Shown here one piece after another: positions 8,519-16,767 of a stretch of DNA of 45,325 nucleotides. A program made the translations under genes and the position numbers. The number at the start of each line of letters is the position of its first letter. The stretch's first letter is position 1. A model generated the notes under the pieces. That model searched no databases and was not told the origin of the DNA. It was given only the letters and a program-made list of their open reading frames with translations. The DNA comes from a virus: positions 1-45,325 of the IMG/VR virus record IMGVR_UViG_3300037089_000228, one strand, 5' to 3'.

Positions 8519-11412
8519 GGCGGGGTTATATCATACTTGACCGTGATCCCCAAGAGGCAAAACGGCAGCGGGTCATTGCCTTGGAGGGCAAACTGCGGGT
8601 CGAGCGAGTACCCGAAAAGCCCGCCTGTGTCCACCGGAATGTCCACCGGCAGGTTGGGATACCATGGCGGCGGCGAGCCGGGGATGGCGGTGATGTCGTA
8701 GGTGGGCAGCGGCGTCACGGTGCTCAAGGTGCCCAAGACCGGCGGGGCGCCCTGCGTGGACCAGTTGCCCCCAAGGGAGTTCAGGACGCGCAGGTAGAGG
8801 CGGGCGATGGACTTCGTGAGGCCCGCAATCGGCCCCGCCTTGGGGTCGAGATCGAGGCGCATGGGCTGCACCGCCCAGTTGACGGGGAAACCCACCACCA
8901 GCACGTCGCCAAGGGCGGGAACGTAGTTGGCAAGGGTGATGTTGCCGTTGATGTCGATGGCGCCGGGATAGTCCAAATTGTTCCACGCGGTGCGGCCATT
9001 GAGGGAAACACAGCGGACGCCGTACTGCCAGTAGACCGACGTCGCTGCGATGACGTTGGTGGCGGGGCTGGTGATGATGGCGGCGCTGTCGGCATAGACC
9101 GCCTGCGTCAGGTCCGGCTGCCCCACATTCGCGGTCTGCCAGTCCACCGGCCACAACCGCTCGATGTAGCATTGTCCGAGGCCGTTGCGCAGCACGCTCA
9201 CCCACACCTCGTCATCCTGCCCGTTTGCCCCGTAGATGACTTGCACGGACAGGAAAAGGTCGGTCGTGTTCACCCCGCTGACGACGCCGTGCGTCTCGTG
9301 CTTTGCCCAGCCGAACACCTCCTGCTCCATCGCGTAGGTCATCGAAATCAGCGACCCGTCGCCGCACACCGCCCAGAGGAGCGAGTGGTTCTCGAACTCC
9401 TGCTGGAAGTCGAACTGCTCCACCCGCGCCGCCGTGAGGTGCTGGGACAAGACCTGCATGTCCTGCGACATGTACTTGTTGGTGAAGACCGAGAAAAGCA
9501 TCTGCTGGAAGCGGGTGCCCTTGCGCGTGACATAGAAGGCGGCGTTGCTGACGATGAGGCCTGGCAGGTTGGGCGCGGAGCCGTTCGCGCTGTGCTCCAC
9601 CGCCAGCACGGCGGAGGGGGTGATGGCGGCGCTGCCGCCCTGCCCGCTGTTCATGATCCACTCGGCGCCCGCCAGCCCGATCATCAGGTCGGTCTGCGCG
9701 GTGAGCCACTGGATGGGGCCGCGCCCCGGCGCGTTCAGGTCGAAGGCGAGCCCGTAGGTGGCCTGCGACTGGTCGAGCAGGGAGAAGTTCTCGATGTCGT
9801 CCGTCTGCGTGCCCCAGATGCGCTGCGGCTGGTAGGTGCTGCCCCCATACCAGACCCGCTCCTGAAAGACCGCCACCGCCTGCGGGTAGCCGCGGTAGTC
9901 CGACCATGCGCCCTCCGACCAGTAGATGGTGGCCCCCGTGGAATAGAGCGGGGTGATGACCTGAGCCGTCTGGATGTAGGGGCTGCCCAGCATCCAGTGC
10001 GTGGGATCGCTGGGCGGGATCGTGGTGCCCGAGGTATTGACGATGCAGGTGTAGCTGTGCGTGCCGTAGTTGACGACATTGCCCACCACGTAGGCATTGC
10101 CCGACACCCACGCCGCCCACAGCTCGGTGAGCTGCAGGAGCCCGTACACAAACTGGTTGTCCGCCGTCAGGCTTAGGCGCGGCACCGAGGCCGAGGCCGA
10201 GGCGACGGGGTTCGTCACGACGAGGCGGTAGAGCCCGCCCACGATGTCCTGACCGGAGATGTTGAAGTTGGCGTCCGACCGGCTGGAGACCGTGGTGATG
10301 ACCTGCCACGTCACCCCGTTGTCGTAGCTCGCCTGCACCGACACGTCGGCCTGCCATGTGCCATAGGTGATGAACTCCCACGTGCCGATGATGAAAAGGG
10401 TCGAAACCGAATTGTACCACGCGCCGCCCGAGAAGGTGTAGTTGGGCCCGGACACGGCGGCGTCGTATTCGATGAACGAGGTGGGACGGTTGTAGGCCAG
10501 CTGCCAGTAGGAGTTCTTGTGCCCCTCCTGAAAGACCGTCACCAAGGTCCACAGGCCGTGCGCCAGGTCGGTCGAGAACAGGGCGTTGCTGACGTGGACC
10601 GCCGTGCAGGAATAGATCAGGCCGCCCGAGGTTACGGAATTTCCCGGCGTGTAGTACGTACCCGTGACCCACGCGGGAGCCGAGGCCGTGAGGGTGATCG
10701 CCCCCGTGAGCGCCGAGGCGGTGAGGCTCGTGTCCGTGGCGTTCTGGTCGAGCATGGCCGGCGTCATGAACTGCACCTGCTGCATGACCCAGTTGGTGTT
10801 CGAGTAGCGGGTCAGCTTGTAGACCGGATAGGAGGCGTGGACGAGGTAGACGACATCGTTGATCTGGATGCACTGGACCTTGAACACGTCCGCATCCCAG
10901 TAATTCGGCGGGGTGAAGTTGGTGGCGGAATAGGGCGCCGGCACCTCGTAGGTGTTCTGGTAGGCCCAGTGCGCGCTGTCGGTGCCCGGCGAACTCGTGG
11001 AGTTGATGAGCGGGCCGTTGTAGAGGTAGTAGATGACGCCCGACTGGCTCACGAAGGCACCCGCCGGGTAGGAGGTGCCCGTGACCCACGCCGGCGCGGT
11101 GGCAACCGTGACCTGCGCCCCGTTCGAGAAGAACCGGATGCCCTTGTCACAGAACTCCAGCATGAAGGTCGTGCCGGGCGCGTACTGGAATTTCTGGAGG
11201 CGCGAGACGGACTTGACCAGCGGGAAGCCCTCCTTGCCGAGGCCGATGAACTGCGTGCCCGGACGGCGCAGGGCGCCCCCCTGCTTGAGGGGAATCATGT
11301 TGCGCAGCTGGCGGCAGCCCTTGCGATAGGCGGGCAGGTCGAGGCGGGCGTCAAGGGATGGCGACAGCTCGCCCGAATTGAAGCAGACGAGGGGTTGCAG
11401 GGAGTGGGACAT
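8515..11412 (-). CDS. Tail nozzle / tubular protein B-like with carbohydrate-binding-like inserts
   Basis: 965 residues. The N-terminus matches podovirus nozzle/stabilisation proteins: FNSGELSPSLDARLDLPAYR (11-30) followed by RQLRNMIPLKQGGALRRPGT (34-53). Such proteins form the distal tail tube. Three similar aromatic segments interrupt it: APAWVTGTSYPAGAFV (about 106-150), APAWVTGTYYTPGNSV (245-290) and WAAWVSGNAYVVGNVV (about 433-478). Each begins W-V-G-Y-G and ends with an H-W, resembling chitin-binding type-3/CBM5-12 modules (W..G..Y..G..V...G..Y.C). These would place sugar-binding surfaces on the tail. The later part (RVWYGGSTYQPQRIWGTQTD, about 525-545) is typical of the family. Start TGATG overlap with the tail tube gene. 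Confidence 0.8.
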   Translation of the reverse strand: MSHSLQPLVCFNSGELSPSLDARLDLPAYRKGCRQLRNMIPLKQGGALRRPGTQFIGLGKEGFPLVKSVSRLQKFQYAPGTTFMLEFCDKGIRFFSNGAQVTVATAPAWVTGTSYPAGAFVSQSGVIYYLYNGPLINSTSSPGTDSAHWAYQNTYEVPAPYSATNFTPPNYWDADVFKVQCIQINDVVYLVHASYPVYKLTRYSNTNWVMQQVQFMTPAMLDQNATDTSLTASALTGAITLTASAPAWVTGTYYTPGNSVTSGGLIYSCTAVHVSNALFSTDLAHGLWTLVTVFQEGHKNSYWQLAYNRPTSFIEYDAAVSGPNYTFSGGAWYNSVSTLFIIGTWEFITYGTWQADVSVQASYDNGVTWQVITTVSSRSDANFNISGQDIVGGLYRLVVTNPVASASASVPRLSLTADNQFVYGLLQLTELWAAWVSGNAYVVGNVVNYGTHSYTCIVNTSGTTIPPSDPTHWMLGSPYIQTAQVITPLYSTGATIYWSEGAWSDYRGYPQAVAVFQERVWYGGSTYQPQRIWGTQTDDIENFSLLDQSQATYGLAFDLNAPGRGPIQWLTAQTDLMIGLAGAEWIMNSGQGGSAAITPSAVLAVEHSANGSAPNLPGLIVSNAAFYVTRKGTRFQQMLFSVFTNKYMSQDMQVLSQHLTAARVEQFDFQQEFENHSLLWAVCGDGSLISMTYAMEQEVFGWAKHETHGVVSGVNTTDLFLSVQVIYGANGQDDEVWVSVLRNGLGQCYIERLWPVDWQTANVGQPDLTQAVYADSAAIITSPATNVIAATSVYWQYGVRCVSLNGRTAWNNLDYPGAIDINGNITLANYVPALGDVLVVGFPVNWAVQPMRLDLDPKAGPIAGLTKSIARLYLRVLNSLGGNWSTQGAPPVLGTLSTVTPLPTYDITAIPGSPPPWYPNLPVDIPVDTGGLFGYSLDPQFALQGNDPLPFCLLGITVKYDITPP

Positions 11413-12257
11413 CAGCCGTTGGTGGAATTATAGCGCGAGCGCACGAAGCGGCTCTCGGATACGGGATTGTAACGCCGCAGCTTGATTTCCGCTCCATCCT
11501 TCATGCGGGCGTCGGAGAGGTATTCCTTGTATTCCTGCCGCAGGCCCATCGACAACCGGGCGTCGTCCTTGCGCAGGTGCGTGGCGATGATGCAGGCGAG
11601 GTTGAGGACCAGCGCCCCCGTGAACAGCGGGTCATAGTTGGTCGTGTCCGGCTCCCACCGGCTGTACTTGATGTTGGCGTAGGCTGCGTTGGTGTAGAGC
11701 GCCTTCTGGAAGATTTCGCAGGTGCGCCCGTTGTGGCTGCCCCACGCGCAGGTGCCGTTGAGTTCCACGAGCAGCACGAAGTCCCCTGGCAGCTCGTAGC
11801 CGAAGGTCCACTCGTACAAAAGCCCGGCGTTGCCCTGCGGCGGCCCGAGGTAGTTGGGCGAGTAGGTGTCAGTTTGGAACCAGCACCCCCGCGTCAGGTC
11901 GTAGGCGAAGCTCGTGCTGGCCGTGTTGGCGATGAGGCACTGGTAAAGGTAGCCCGCGTAGATGACGTAGGCGTTGACCGCGTAGGCCACCCCCGGCGTC
12001 CATGTCGTGGCGGTGGAGGGCACGGGCGGCCACACGGGGGGCGACGGGTTCTGCCCCGGCGTCAGCTGCCCAAGGAAGGCGCGCTTCTTCAGGCAGCTCC
12101 ACGGCTGCGCCCGCGAGACCTCGCCCAAAGCCTGCCCCCAAGCCACGTTGCAGGCAATCGCGTTGGGATCGCTCTGGTTGGTGAGGGACGAGATGGTCTG
12201 CTGACCAATCCGCATCAGGGCCAAGTTGGCGATGTCGGTCGATGAAGTAAGCTGCAT
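11412..12257 (-). CDS. Tail tubular protein A-like / adaptor with an inserted sugar-binding-like module
   Basis: 281 residues. The beginning (SSTDIANLALMRIGQQTISS, then SDPNAIACNVAW and LGEVSRAQPWSCLKKRA, residues 5-60) is the hallmark of the gatekeeper/tail tubular A family that joins portal to nozzle. An inserted segment at about 85-126 (TWTPGVAYAVNAYVIYAGYL, YQC, ending in a tryptophan) interrupts the usual fold and resembles the CBM5/12-like segments of the nozzle protein. The family fold resumes at LLYEWTFGYELPGDFVLLVE. The C-terminal half has LACIIATHLRKDDARLSMGL, also usual for the family. The start lies ten bases after the terminator-like hairpin at 12267-12300. Confidence 0.8.
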   Translation of the reverse strand: MQLTSSTDIANLALMRIGQQTISSLTNQSDPNAIACNVAWGQALGEVSRAQPWSCLKKRAFLGQLTPGQNPSPPVWPPVPSTATTWTPGVAYAVNAYVIYAGYLYQCLIANTASTSFAYDLTRGCWFQTDTYSPNYLGPPQGNAGLLYEWTFGYELPGDFVLLVELNGTCAWGSHNGRTCEIFQKALYTNAAYANIKYSRWEPDTTNYDPLFTGALVLNLACIIATHLRKDDARLSMGLRQEYKEYLSDARMKDGAEIKLRRYNPVSESRFVRSRYNSTNG

Positions 12258-12266
12258 AAAATGAAA

Positions 12267-12300
12267 GGCCCGCCCACCCTAGTGACAGAATGAGCGGGCC
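12267..12300 (-). terminator. Terminator-like hairpin between head and tail genes
   Basis: On the minus strand GGCCCGC (12300-12294) pairs perfectly with GCGGGCC (12273-12267) across a 20-base loop, followed by TTTCATTTT. The long loop and broken T-run make it a weak or partial terminator. It could reduce tail-gene expression relative to the capsid genes. A second small hairpin CCCC-TGT-GGGG lies at 12319-12329. Confidence 0.5.
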
Positions 12301-12341
12301 ATATCTAAGTCCCCCTAACCCCTGTGGGGAATGGTTGGTGG

Positions 12342-12977
12342 TTAATGCTTGATGACCTTGAGCCGGAACACGAGCACTGCGCCCGCGGTCGGCGTGGCGA
12401 CCTTGTTGAGGTACGCCTGCACCCACGCGCCGGCCACGCCGGTCAGCGGGTTGCCGCCCTGCGGTTCGTAGGCCGTCGCCCCAATCTGGTAGGGATTGAT
12501 CTGGGCCGAGCCTCCCGCGAAGCTGACCGGGTTGGTCTTGCCCGTGGAGATGTCGACGGGAGCCGAGTAGCGGACGGCGGAAGCCCCGTCCGTGAAAGTG
12601 GAGACCTGCGTCGGGTTCGACACCAGACCGGAGCCGGTGACATCATCGTCACCGACCGACAGGAGCAGGGAGGCGGCCACGCCGCTCACCGTGGGATTGC
12701 CCCCGGTAGCGCCGCTGCCACAAACCGTGCCCACGACCGACACCATCGTGCCCGGCTGCGCCAGGTAGAGGTTGATGATGTCCGAGGAAGCCTCGTTGCC
12801 GTACATCTGGTAGATGGCCGTGACCTCACGGACATTGCCGATCTCGATACCCGGATCATTGAAGCCCACATTCCCGAACGGCGTGCTGCCCTGTGAAATC
12901 GGGCCGCCGCCGGGAAAGTTGGCGAAGGGAATCTGCTCAAACGCGATTTGCGCGTAACGTGTGATGGGTGTTGCCAT
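12342..12977 (-). CDS. Second head protein (decoration/stabilising) candidate
   Basis: 211 residues, beta-rich and Gly/Ser/Thr/Val-rich, no charged helices, no enzyme motif. It contains PFGNVGFNDPGIEIGNVREV (about 33-52) and a C-terminal VFRLKVIKH. Good ribosome site (AGGAG, eight bases before ATG). It is 18 bases downstream of the major capsid gene and is followed by a terminator-like hairpin, so it is probably made in quantity. The position and composition fit a capsid-stabilising or decoration protein, but no family was recognised. Confidence 0.65.
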   Translation of the reverse strand: MATPITRYAQIAFEQIPFANFPGGGPISQGSTPFGNVGFNDPGIEIGNVREVTAIYQMYGNEASSDIINLYLAQPGTMVSVVGTVCGSGATGGNPTVSGVAASLLLSVGDDDVTGSGLVSNPTQVSTFTDGASAVRYSAPVDISTGKTNPVSFAGGSAQINPYQIGATAYEPQGGNPLTGVAGAWVQAYLNKVATPTAGAVLVFRLKVIKH

Positions 12978-12995
12978 GGTAGTGTTCTCCTTGCG

Positions 12996-13907
12996 TTACT
13001 GCGTTTCGTCGCAGGCCATCTGCACGACACCGGCCTCTTCCAGCCGGGTGCCCCCGGCGAAATAGGTCGTCCGCACCTGAATCGCGTGACTCTGCATGGG
13101 CAGGATGTCCATGCGGGTCGTCATGTCCTTGGTGGTGCCCAAGAGCAGGAATTTCTTCTGGTAGACGATGCAGCTCCGAATCGACGGGGTGCCCACGGTC
13201 GGGAGCAACTGGGTCCGAATCCAATGGAAGCCAAGGAATTCGGTCAGCCGCCCCTGCATGAGGGCGCGCACGTCGGCGTAGAGCACGTTGTCCACCTGAT
13301 CCACGTTGAGCAGCAGGTCGTAGAGCTGCTTGGCCGCGTAGACCATGACGCGATCCGTCTCCGGCACGTCGTTGGAGTCGAGCAGGAACAGCGCCTCGAT
13401 CATCTTGGCAAGCGTCATCCCGGTGTTGGTGGAGCCGGGAAACTGCACGCCAATCTGCTGCGCTGCGGGGAGCGGCGTGGGGTTCAGGCTGCCCTGCGCC
13501 CCGGTCTGGTTCGTGCCCAGCGCCGCGTTGATGAGTAACTGGTCCTTGAGCCGGTTGACCGCGATGGCGTGATTCATCGCAATCGGGCTCTGCGGATCAG
13601 GCAATGAACCGAGGAGGATGGGGTCATGCTCGTCGATCCATGAGGCTTTTTGGAAGCCGGTCGGAATGACCCAGCGGATGGCAGTCGGCACGTCGGACGG
13701 CTCCGTGACCGCGGCCCGTGCCGTGATCTGGCTCATCCCGTAGGACTGCGAACCCATCTGGTCATACCGCTTTTCGTTGCCGACAATCGTGTCGGATACG
13801 TAGTGACCGGCCAGTCGATGGTCGATCTGCTGCGCCATAATCATGAGCCAGTTCGTGTTGAACGTCGGCTCGTAATGCGGAGGCAGCGTGGTAACGCCGG
13901 AAGGCAT
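12996..13907 (-). CDS. Major capsid protein
   Basis: 303 residues. The N-terminal part (TFNTNWLMIMAQQIDHRL, residues 15-32, then GNEKRYDQMGSQSYGMSQIT, 43-62) and the C-terminal part (MDILPMQSHAIQVRTTYFAG, about 268-287, with TRLEEAGVVQMACDE) fit the HK97-type capsid proteins of BPP-1-like podoviruses. In that family the end typically reads as a beta strand with VR...GATR.E. Length is in the normal range. An AGGAG ribosome site precedes ATG by nine bases. Preceded by a 192-base structured leader with no gene, and followed by the second head protein, as expected for the capsid gene. No other candidate in the window fits. Confidence 0.8.
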   Translation of the reverse strand: MPSGVTTLPPHYEPTFNTNWLMIMAQQIDHRLAGHYVSDTIVGNEKRYDQMGSQSYGMSQITARAAVTEPSDVPTAIRWVIPTGFQKASWIDEHDPILLGSLPDPQSPIAMNHAIAVNRLKDQLLINAALGTNQTGAQGSLNPTPLPAAQQIGVQFPGSTNTGMTLAKMIEALFLLDSNDVPETDRVMVYAAKQLYDLLLNVDQVDNVLYADVRALMQGRLTEFLGFHWIRTQLLPTVGTPSIRSCIVYQKKFLLLGTTKDMTTRMDILPMQSHAIQVRTTYFAGGTRLEEAGVVQMACDETQ

Positions 13908-14099
13908 AGGAAAAATCTCCTGACAAAGGTGGCTGTCAGCCTGCCCCCGGAGTGTCGGGGAAATCCCGGTCCGGTTCTCGGCATCTCAAGTCCGAGGCGC
14001 CTCCGGTCCGGACTATGTCCGGGTCTCCCTCAGTTGTCCTCTACGCACACCGACAAAGGGTTTGTCGGCAGATGTCAAGCCCCAATTTTCACGCCCCGC
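13908..14099 (-). promoter_or_regulatory. Structured leader of the capsid gene with promoter-like -35
   Basis: 192 non-coding bases. Five perfect inverted repeats are visible. They are CTGACA/TGTCAG (13920-13939, next to the ribosome site), CCCCG/CGGGG (13945-13960), GAGGCGCCTC (13994-14003), CCGGAC-TAT-GTCCGG (14008-14022) and CCGACAAA-GGG-TTTGTCGG (14050-14068). On the minus strand TTGACA stands just upstream of the last hairpin, a perfect -35 match, but no clear -10 box is seen. The region could contain the capsid promoter, an operator, a processing site or a translational control element. It isolates the capsid genes from the glycan cassette. Confidence 0.55.
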
Positions 14100-14765
14100 T
14101 CAGTACTTCGCAAAGAGCGTGTGCTCCGGCTTCCACAGCTGGTCCCAGACCCGCTCCCATTCCCACGGTCCCGCCGAGACGGGCGGGCCGGGATGGCGAT
14201 CCCCGTAGAAGGTGGCCCCCGGCACGACCGGGCGGGCCAGCAGGATTTCCTGACACTTCTCGTAGAAAGCCTTGCTGCGCGTAAGTAGCGCCTTGCGGGA
14301 GGCGACGAAGAACGGGTGAGGCGAAAAGTACATGACCGGCGGCGCCGGACAGGTGAACAGCTGCACGAAGATTTCCCACACCGCCCGGTCCCAGACGTGC
14401 CCGTAGCAAAGCCCCTCGACGCGGTGGGGTTCGCACGACGCCCAGAAGTAAATCCCCGTCGCGGGGGTGAGGCACGCCCAGATCGCGGAGGACGGGAAGT
14501 GGTTGATGACCTCGACGGCGTTCTGGCACCCGTCGAACGGGTTGGCCTGCGCAAAGAAGGTCCATTCCGCGAGTGAGTCGTAGCGGTCGATGATGTGGTG
14601 CAGGAAGGTGTGGTCCTCCAGCCCCACGTTGGGCAGCGGAATCTCGCCCGGAACCTCCAGCCCGCCCTTGTTGTAAATCGTGATCTTGATATCCGGGCGC
14701 AAGGTGTTCATCCACGCCAGCTGCATGGGGTCTTCCTTGTAACGGGCAATGACGAGTTCGATCAT
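14100..14765 (-). CDS. DUF3431-like protein (glycan cassette, copy 1)
   Basis: 221 residues. It starts IELVIARYKEDPMQLAWM and continues with DIKITIYNKG (25-34), LPNVGLEDHTFLHHIIDRYD (44-63) and WTFFAQANPFDG (68-79). This is the DUF3431 signature: 'YNKG ... LPNVGxExxTxLxHIIxxYDxLA ... F.Q..PFDH'. The family is found near glycosyltransferases and is considered a glycosyltransferase-like fold, with no proven reaction. It is the last gene of the cassette. The next 192 bases lead to the capsid gene. It is a diverged paralogue of 14769-15386; both share the HI(I/V)xRYDSLAxWTFF core. The gap to that gene is three bases. Confidence 0.75.
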   Translation of the reverse strand: MIELVIARYKEDPMQLAWMNTLRPDIKITIYNKGGLEVPGEIPLPNVGLEDHTFLHHIIDRYDSLAEWTFFAQANPFDGCQNAVEVINHFPSSAIWACLTPATGIYFWASCEPHRVEGLCYGHVWDRAVWEIFVQLFTCPAPPVMYFSPHPFFVASRKALLTRSKAFYEKCQEILLARPVVPGATFYGDRHPGPPVSAGPWEWERVWDQLWKPEHTLFAKY

Positions 14766-14768
14766 GGG

Positions 14769-15386
14769 TTAAATCCTCGCTTGGTCTTTGTATTGACTGA
14801 GCCAAAGTGATCCCAGCAGTCGTTCGCACTCCCACGGACCCATCTCGCGGGCCTGAACGAGTGCCAGCAACCGCTCATAAAAGGCCCGGCTGCGCGTGCG
14901 CAACAGTTCACGGGTAGCGGCGAAGTGGAAGCCGGGCGAGAAGATCATTTCGGTCGGCGGCTCGCAGGCGTAGAGTTCCCGCCAGACCTGCTCCACCCGC
15001 TCCCTGACCGTCAGGGCAATCAGTTCGCGGCTCACGGCCCGGCCCCGCCCATCGCCCAGCGCCCAGCAGCTTCGCTCCACGTTCATCGGCTCGGTGGGGC
15101 ACAGGAAGCACAGCCCCGGCTCGGGCAGGTGCGTCAGCTGCCCCATCGAGAAGGGCCAGCCATTCATGATGGGCACGATGCGCGGCTCGTGGTCGAAGGG
15201 GTCGGCCTGGATGAAGAACGTCCAGTCGGCCAGCGAATCATAGCGGTTGACGATGTGGCTGAAATGCACGCCGGGGTCGAGTCCGTTGTCCGTCGTGGGA
15301 TAGACCGTGACCTTGATGAAGGGGCGCAGGAACCGAGTCCATCCAATGCGCTCGGTGGAGCGGGCGATGCAAACCTCGATGCTCAT
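14769..15386 (-). CDS. DUF3431-like protein (glycan cassette, copy 2)
   Basis: 205 residues, ATG at 15386 fixed by ATGA overlap with the fucosyltransferase stop; the open frame upstream is a shadow. MSIEVCIARSTERIGWTRFL is followed by IKVTVYPTTDNG, then HFSHIVNRYDSLADWTFFIQ and ADPFDH (41-66). These match the same DUF3431 core as the neighbouring gene, but the YNKG loop is replaced by YPTTDNG. The C-terminal half keeps a conserved arrangement with the paralogue (EMIFSPGFHFAATRELLRTR, then FYE, then WECERLLGSLW). A tandem duplication followed by divergence is the likely origin. The substrate is unknown. Confidence 0.7.
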   Translation of the reverse strand: MSIEVCIARSTERIGWTRFLRPFIKVTVYPTTDNGLDPGVHFSHIVNRYDSLADWTFFIQADPFDHEPRIVPIMNGWPFSMGQLTHLPEPGLCFLCPTEPMNVERSCWALGDGRGRAVSRELIALTVRERVEQVWRELYACEPPTEMIFSPGFHFAATRELLRTRSRAFYERLLALVQAREMGPWECERLLGSLWLSQYKDQARI

Positions 15387-16210
15387 GTTTCCTTCAGGCG
15401 AAGCTCGGTGCAGAACCAGTATCCCCTCGCCATCGGCGTGTGGTTGCCCTCGATGAAGGGCACCTTCTGCGGGGTCCGCAGGAGGCCCTTGGCGCCGGCG
15501 TCCGCGTCCACCCCCGAGAGGTCGGGGCAGAACACGCGCTCGTGGGTGCCCAGTTCCGCGCCCCACCATGAGAAGGTCGAGTTGGGCCGCAGCAGCACCT
15601 TGGCGCGCAGGAGCACCGCCCAGTCGGGCAGCCAGTCGAGGCGGCACTTGTCGCCCTCCAGCTTCCCCTTCTCGTGGTCATTCAATTCGTTCCACGGCAA
15701 CCCCACCGGGATGGCCGGGATGCGGTAGTGCGTTTCGCCGTCCAGCCAGTAGAGCTTGCTCTTGTCCAGTCCGTACTGGTCGCAGCAGTCCGTGAAGGAA
15801 TTGCGGTCAATCAGCACCAGCGGGTTGCAGGAATAGGTGTAATCCCCCTCCCGCACGTTGGCGACCAGTTCCATCGCGGGCACGTCCTTGACCAGCTCGG
15901 CGTACTCCGGGCGAAGCGTAAACCACTCCCGCGCCTTGGCGCGGCTGTAATAGTCGAGGTTCTTCTGCATCTGCCCCATGCCGATGATGGTGACGCCGCT
16001 CTCGCCGTCCCACTTCTCGCACTCGGTGTTGGGCCGCTCGGGCAAATCCTGGTCCGCCGGGGCGTTGGGCGGGATGACGAAAAACTTGTGCAGGATGCCG
16101 GTCAGGCACCGCAGCTCGAAGCCGTGCTTTTCGGCATAGGCGCGGGCGAAGGCGTACTCGAACATCTGGTTGCCGAGGCCGCCGGCCAGTCGTACTTGAA
16201 CGAAGCTCAT
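15383..16210 (-). CDS. GT11 family fucosyltransferase (alpha-1,2-type)
   Basis: 275 residues. The N-terminal nucleotide-sugar motif LAGGLGNQMFEYAFARAYA (8-26) is the hallmark of GT11 alpha-1,2-fucosyltransferases. The central VREGDY (119-124) corresponds to the family HxRRGDY motif, with the leading His replaced and one Arg replaced by Glu. RPNSTFSWWGAELG (208-221) matches the family NSSFSWWxA motif. The enzyme would transfer fucose, or a related deoxyhexose, from a GDP-sugar to a glycan. No GDP-fucose synthesis genes are present, so the donor must come from the host. It is ATGA-coupled to both neighbours. The altered central motif may affect activity or donor choice. Confidence 0.85.
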   Translation of the reverse strand: MSFVQVRLAGGLGNQMFEYAFARAYAEKHGFELRCLTGILHKFFVIPPNAPADQDLPERPNTECEKWDGESGVTIIGMGQMQKNLDYYSRAKAREWFTLRPEYAELVKDVPAMELVANVREGDYTYSCNPLVLIDRNSFTDCCDQYGLDKSKLYWLDGETHYRIPAIPVGLPWNELNDHEKGKLEGDKCRLDWLPDWAVLLRAKVLLRPNSTFSWWGAELGTHERVFCPDLSGVDADAGAKGLLRTPQKVPFIEGNHTPMARGYWFCTELRLKET

Positions 16211-16767
16211 GGGTAGAGAAAATCCCGAATGACGAGGAGTACGTCATCGAACCGGTTGTGAATGTCCCGAAGGTCAATGAGTTCGACTCGACGGGTAGGA
16301 TCAAGCTGCAAATAAACGTCGCGGTTCTCCCGCTGGCCGATGCGAGGCTCGGTTGCCAGATCAGCCACGTCCTCGATGACGTAGATGCCGTCCTTGGCGA
16401 GGTGTGGGGAAAGGTTGCGGTAGATGGCGATCTGGTCCCAGATGCGGTGGCTGGCATCGTCAATGATGATGTCGAACCTCATGCCGCCCAACTTGGTTTC
16501 CACCTCAAACGAGCTGGTCGCGTCCAGAATCTTCACCCGGTCGTCCTGGTAGGCGGTCGGGTCGTTGTCCACGCCGTAGACCTTGCCGTTCGGGAAGTAG
16601 GCGTCCCACATCCTGAGCGAGTCACCGGAGCACACCCCGATTTCCAGCAGGGTGATGGGCTTGAGGCGCAACCGTTCAAACAGCCGCTCATAGACCTCAA
16701 GGTAGGAGTGGATGGTCCCCTTGTCGGTCAGGGGAAACCGCGCTGCAATCTGGGCGAGGGTTTCCAT
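16207..16767 (-). CDS. SAM-dependent methyltransferase, class I (sugar O-methyltransferase type)
   Basis: 186 residues. The SAM-binding loop is LLEIGVCSGDSLRMW (40-54), followed by GKVYGVDNDP (61-70) with an acidic residue for the ribose. FDIIIDDASH (98-107) is motif IV, and DGIYVIEDVADL lies near 125-136. This combination (LEIGVxxGxSLxMW, then IIDDxSH) is typical of the macrocin/mycinamicin O-methyltransferase type that methylates sugars. Placed between a GT-A enzyme and the fucosyltransferase, with TGATG and ATGA overlaps, it is best read as capping a sugar with a methyl group. Confidence 0.8.
   Translation of the reverse strand: METLAQIAARFPLTDKGTIHSYLEVYERLFERLRLKPITLLEIGVCSGDSLRMWDAYFPNGKVYGVDNDPTAYQDDRVKILDATSSFEVETKLGGMRFDIIIDDASHRIWDQIAIYRNLSPHLAKDGIYVIEDVADLATEPRIGQRENRDVYLQLDPTRRVELIDLRDIHNRFDDVLLVIRDFLYP

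Noticed and set aside
13908-14099. tRNA gene in the capsid leader
   Set aside because: Stems do not form a cloverleaf, and no acceptor end or T-loop sequence is found.
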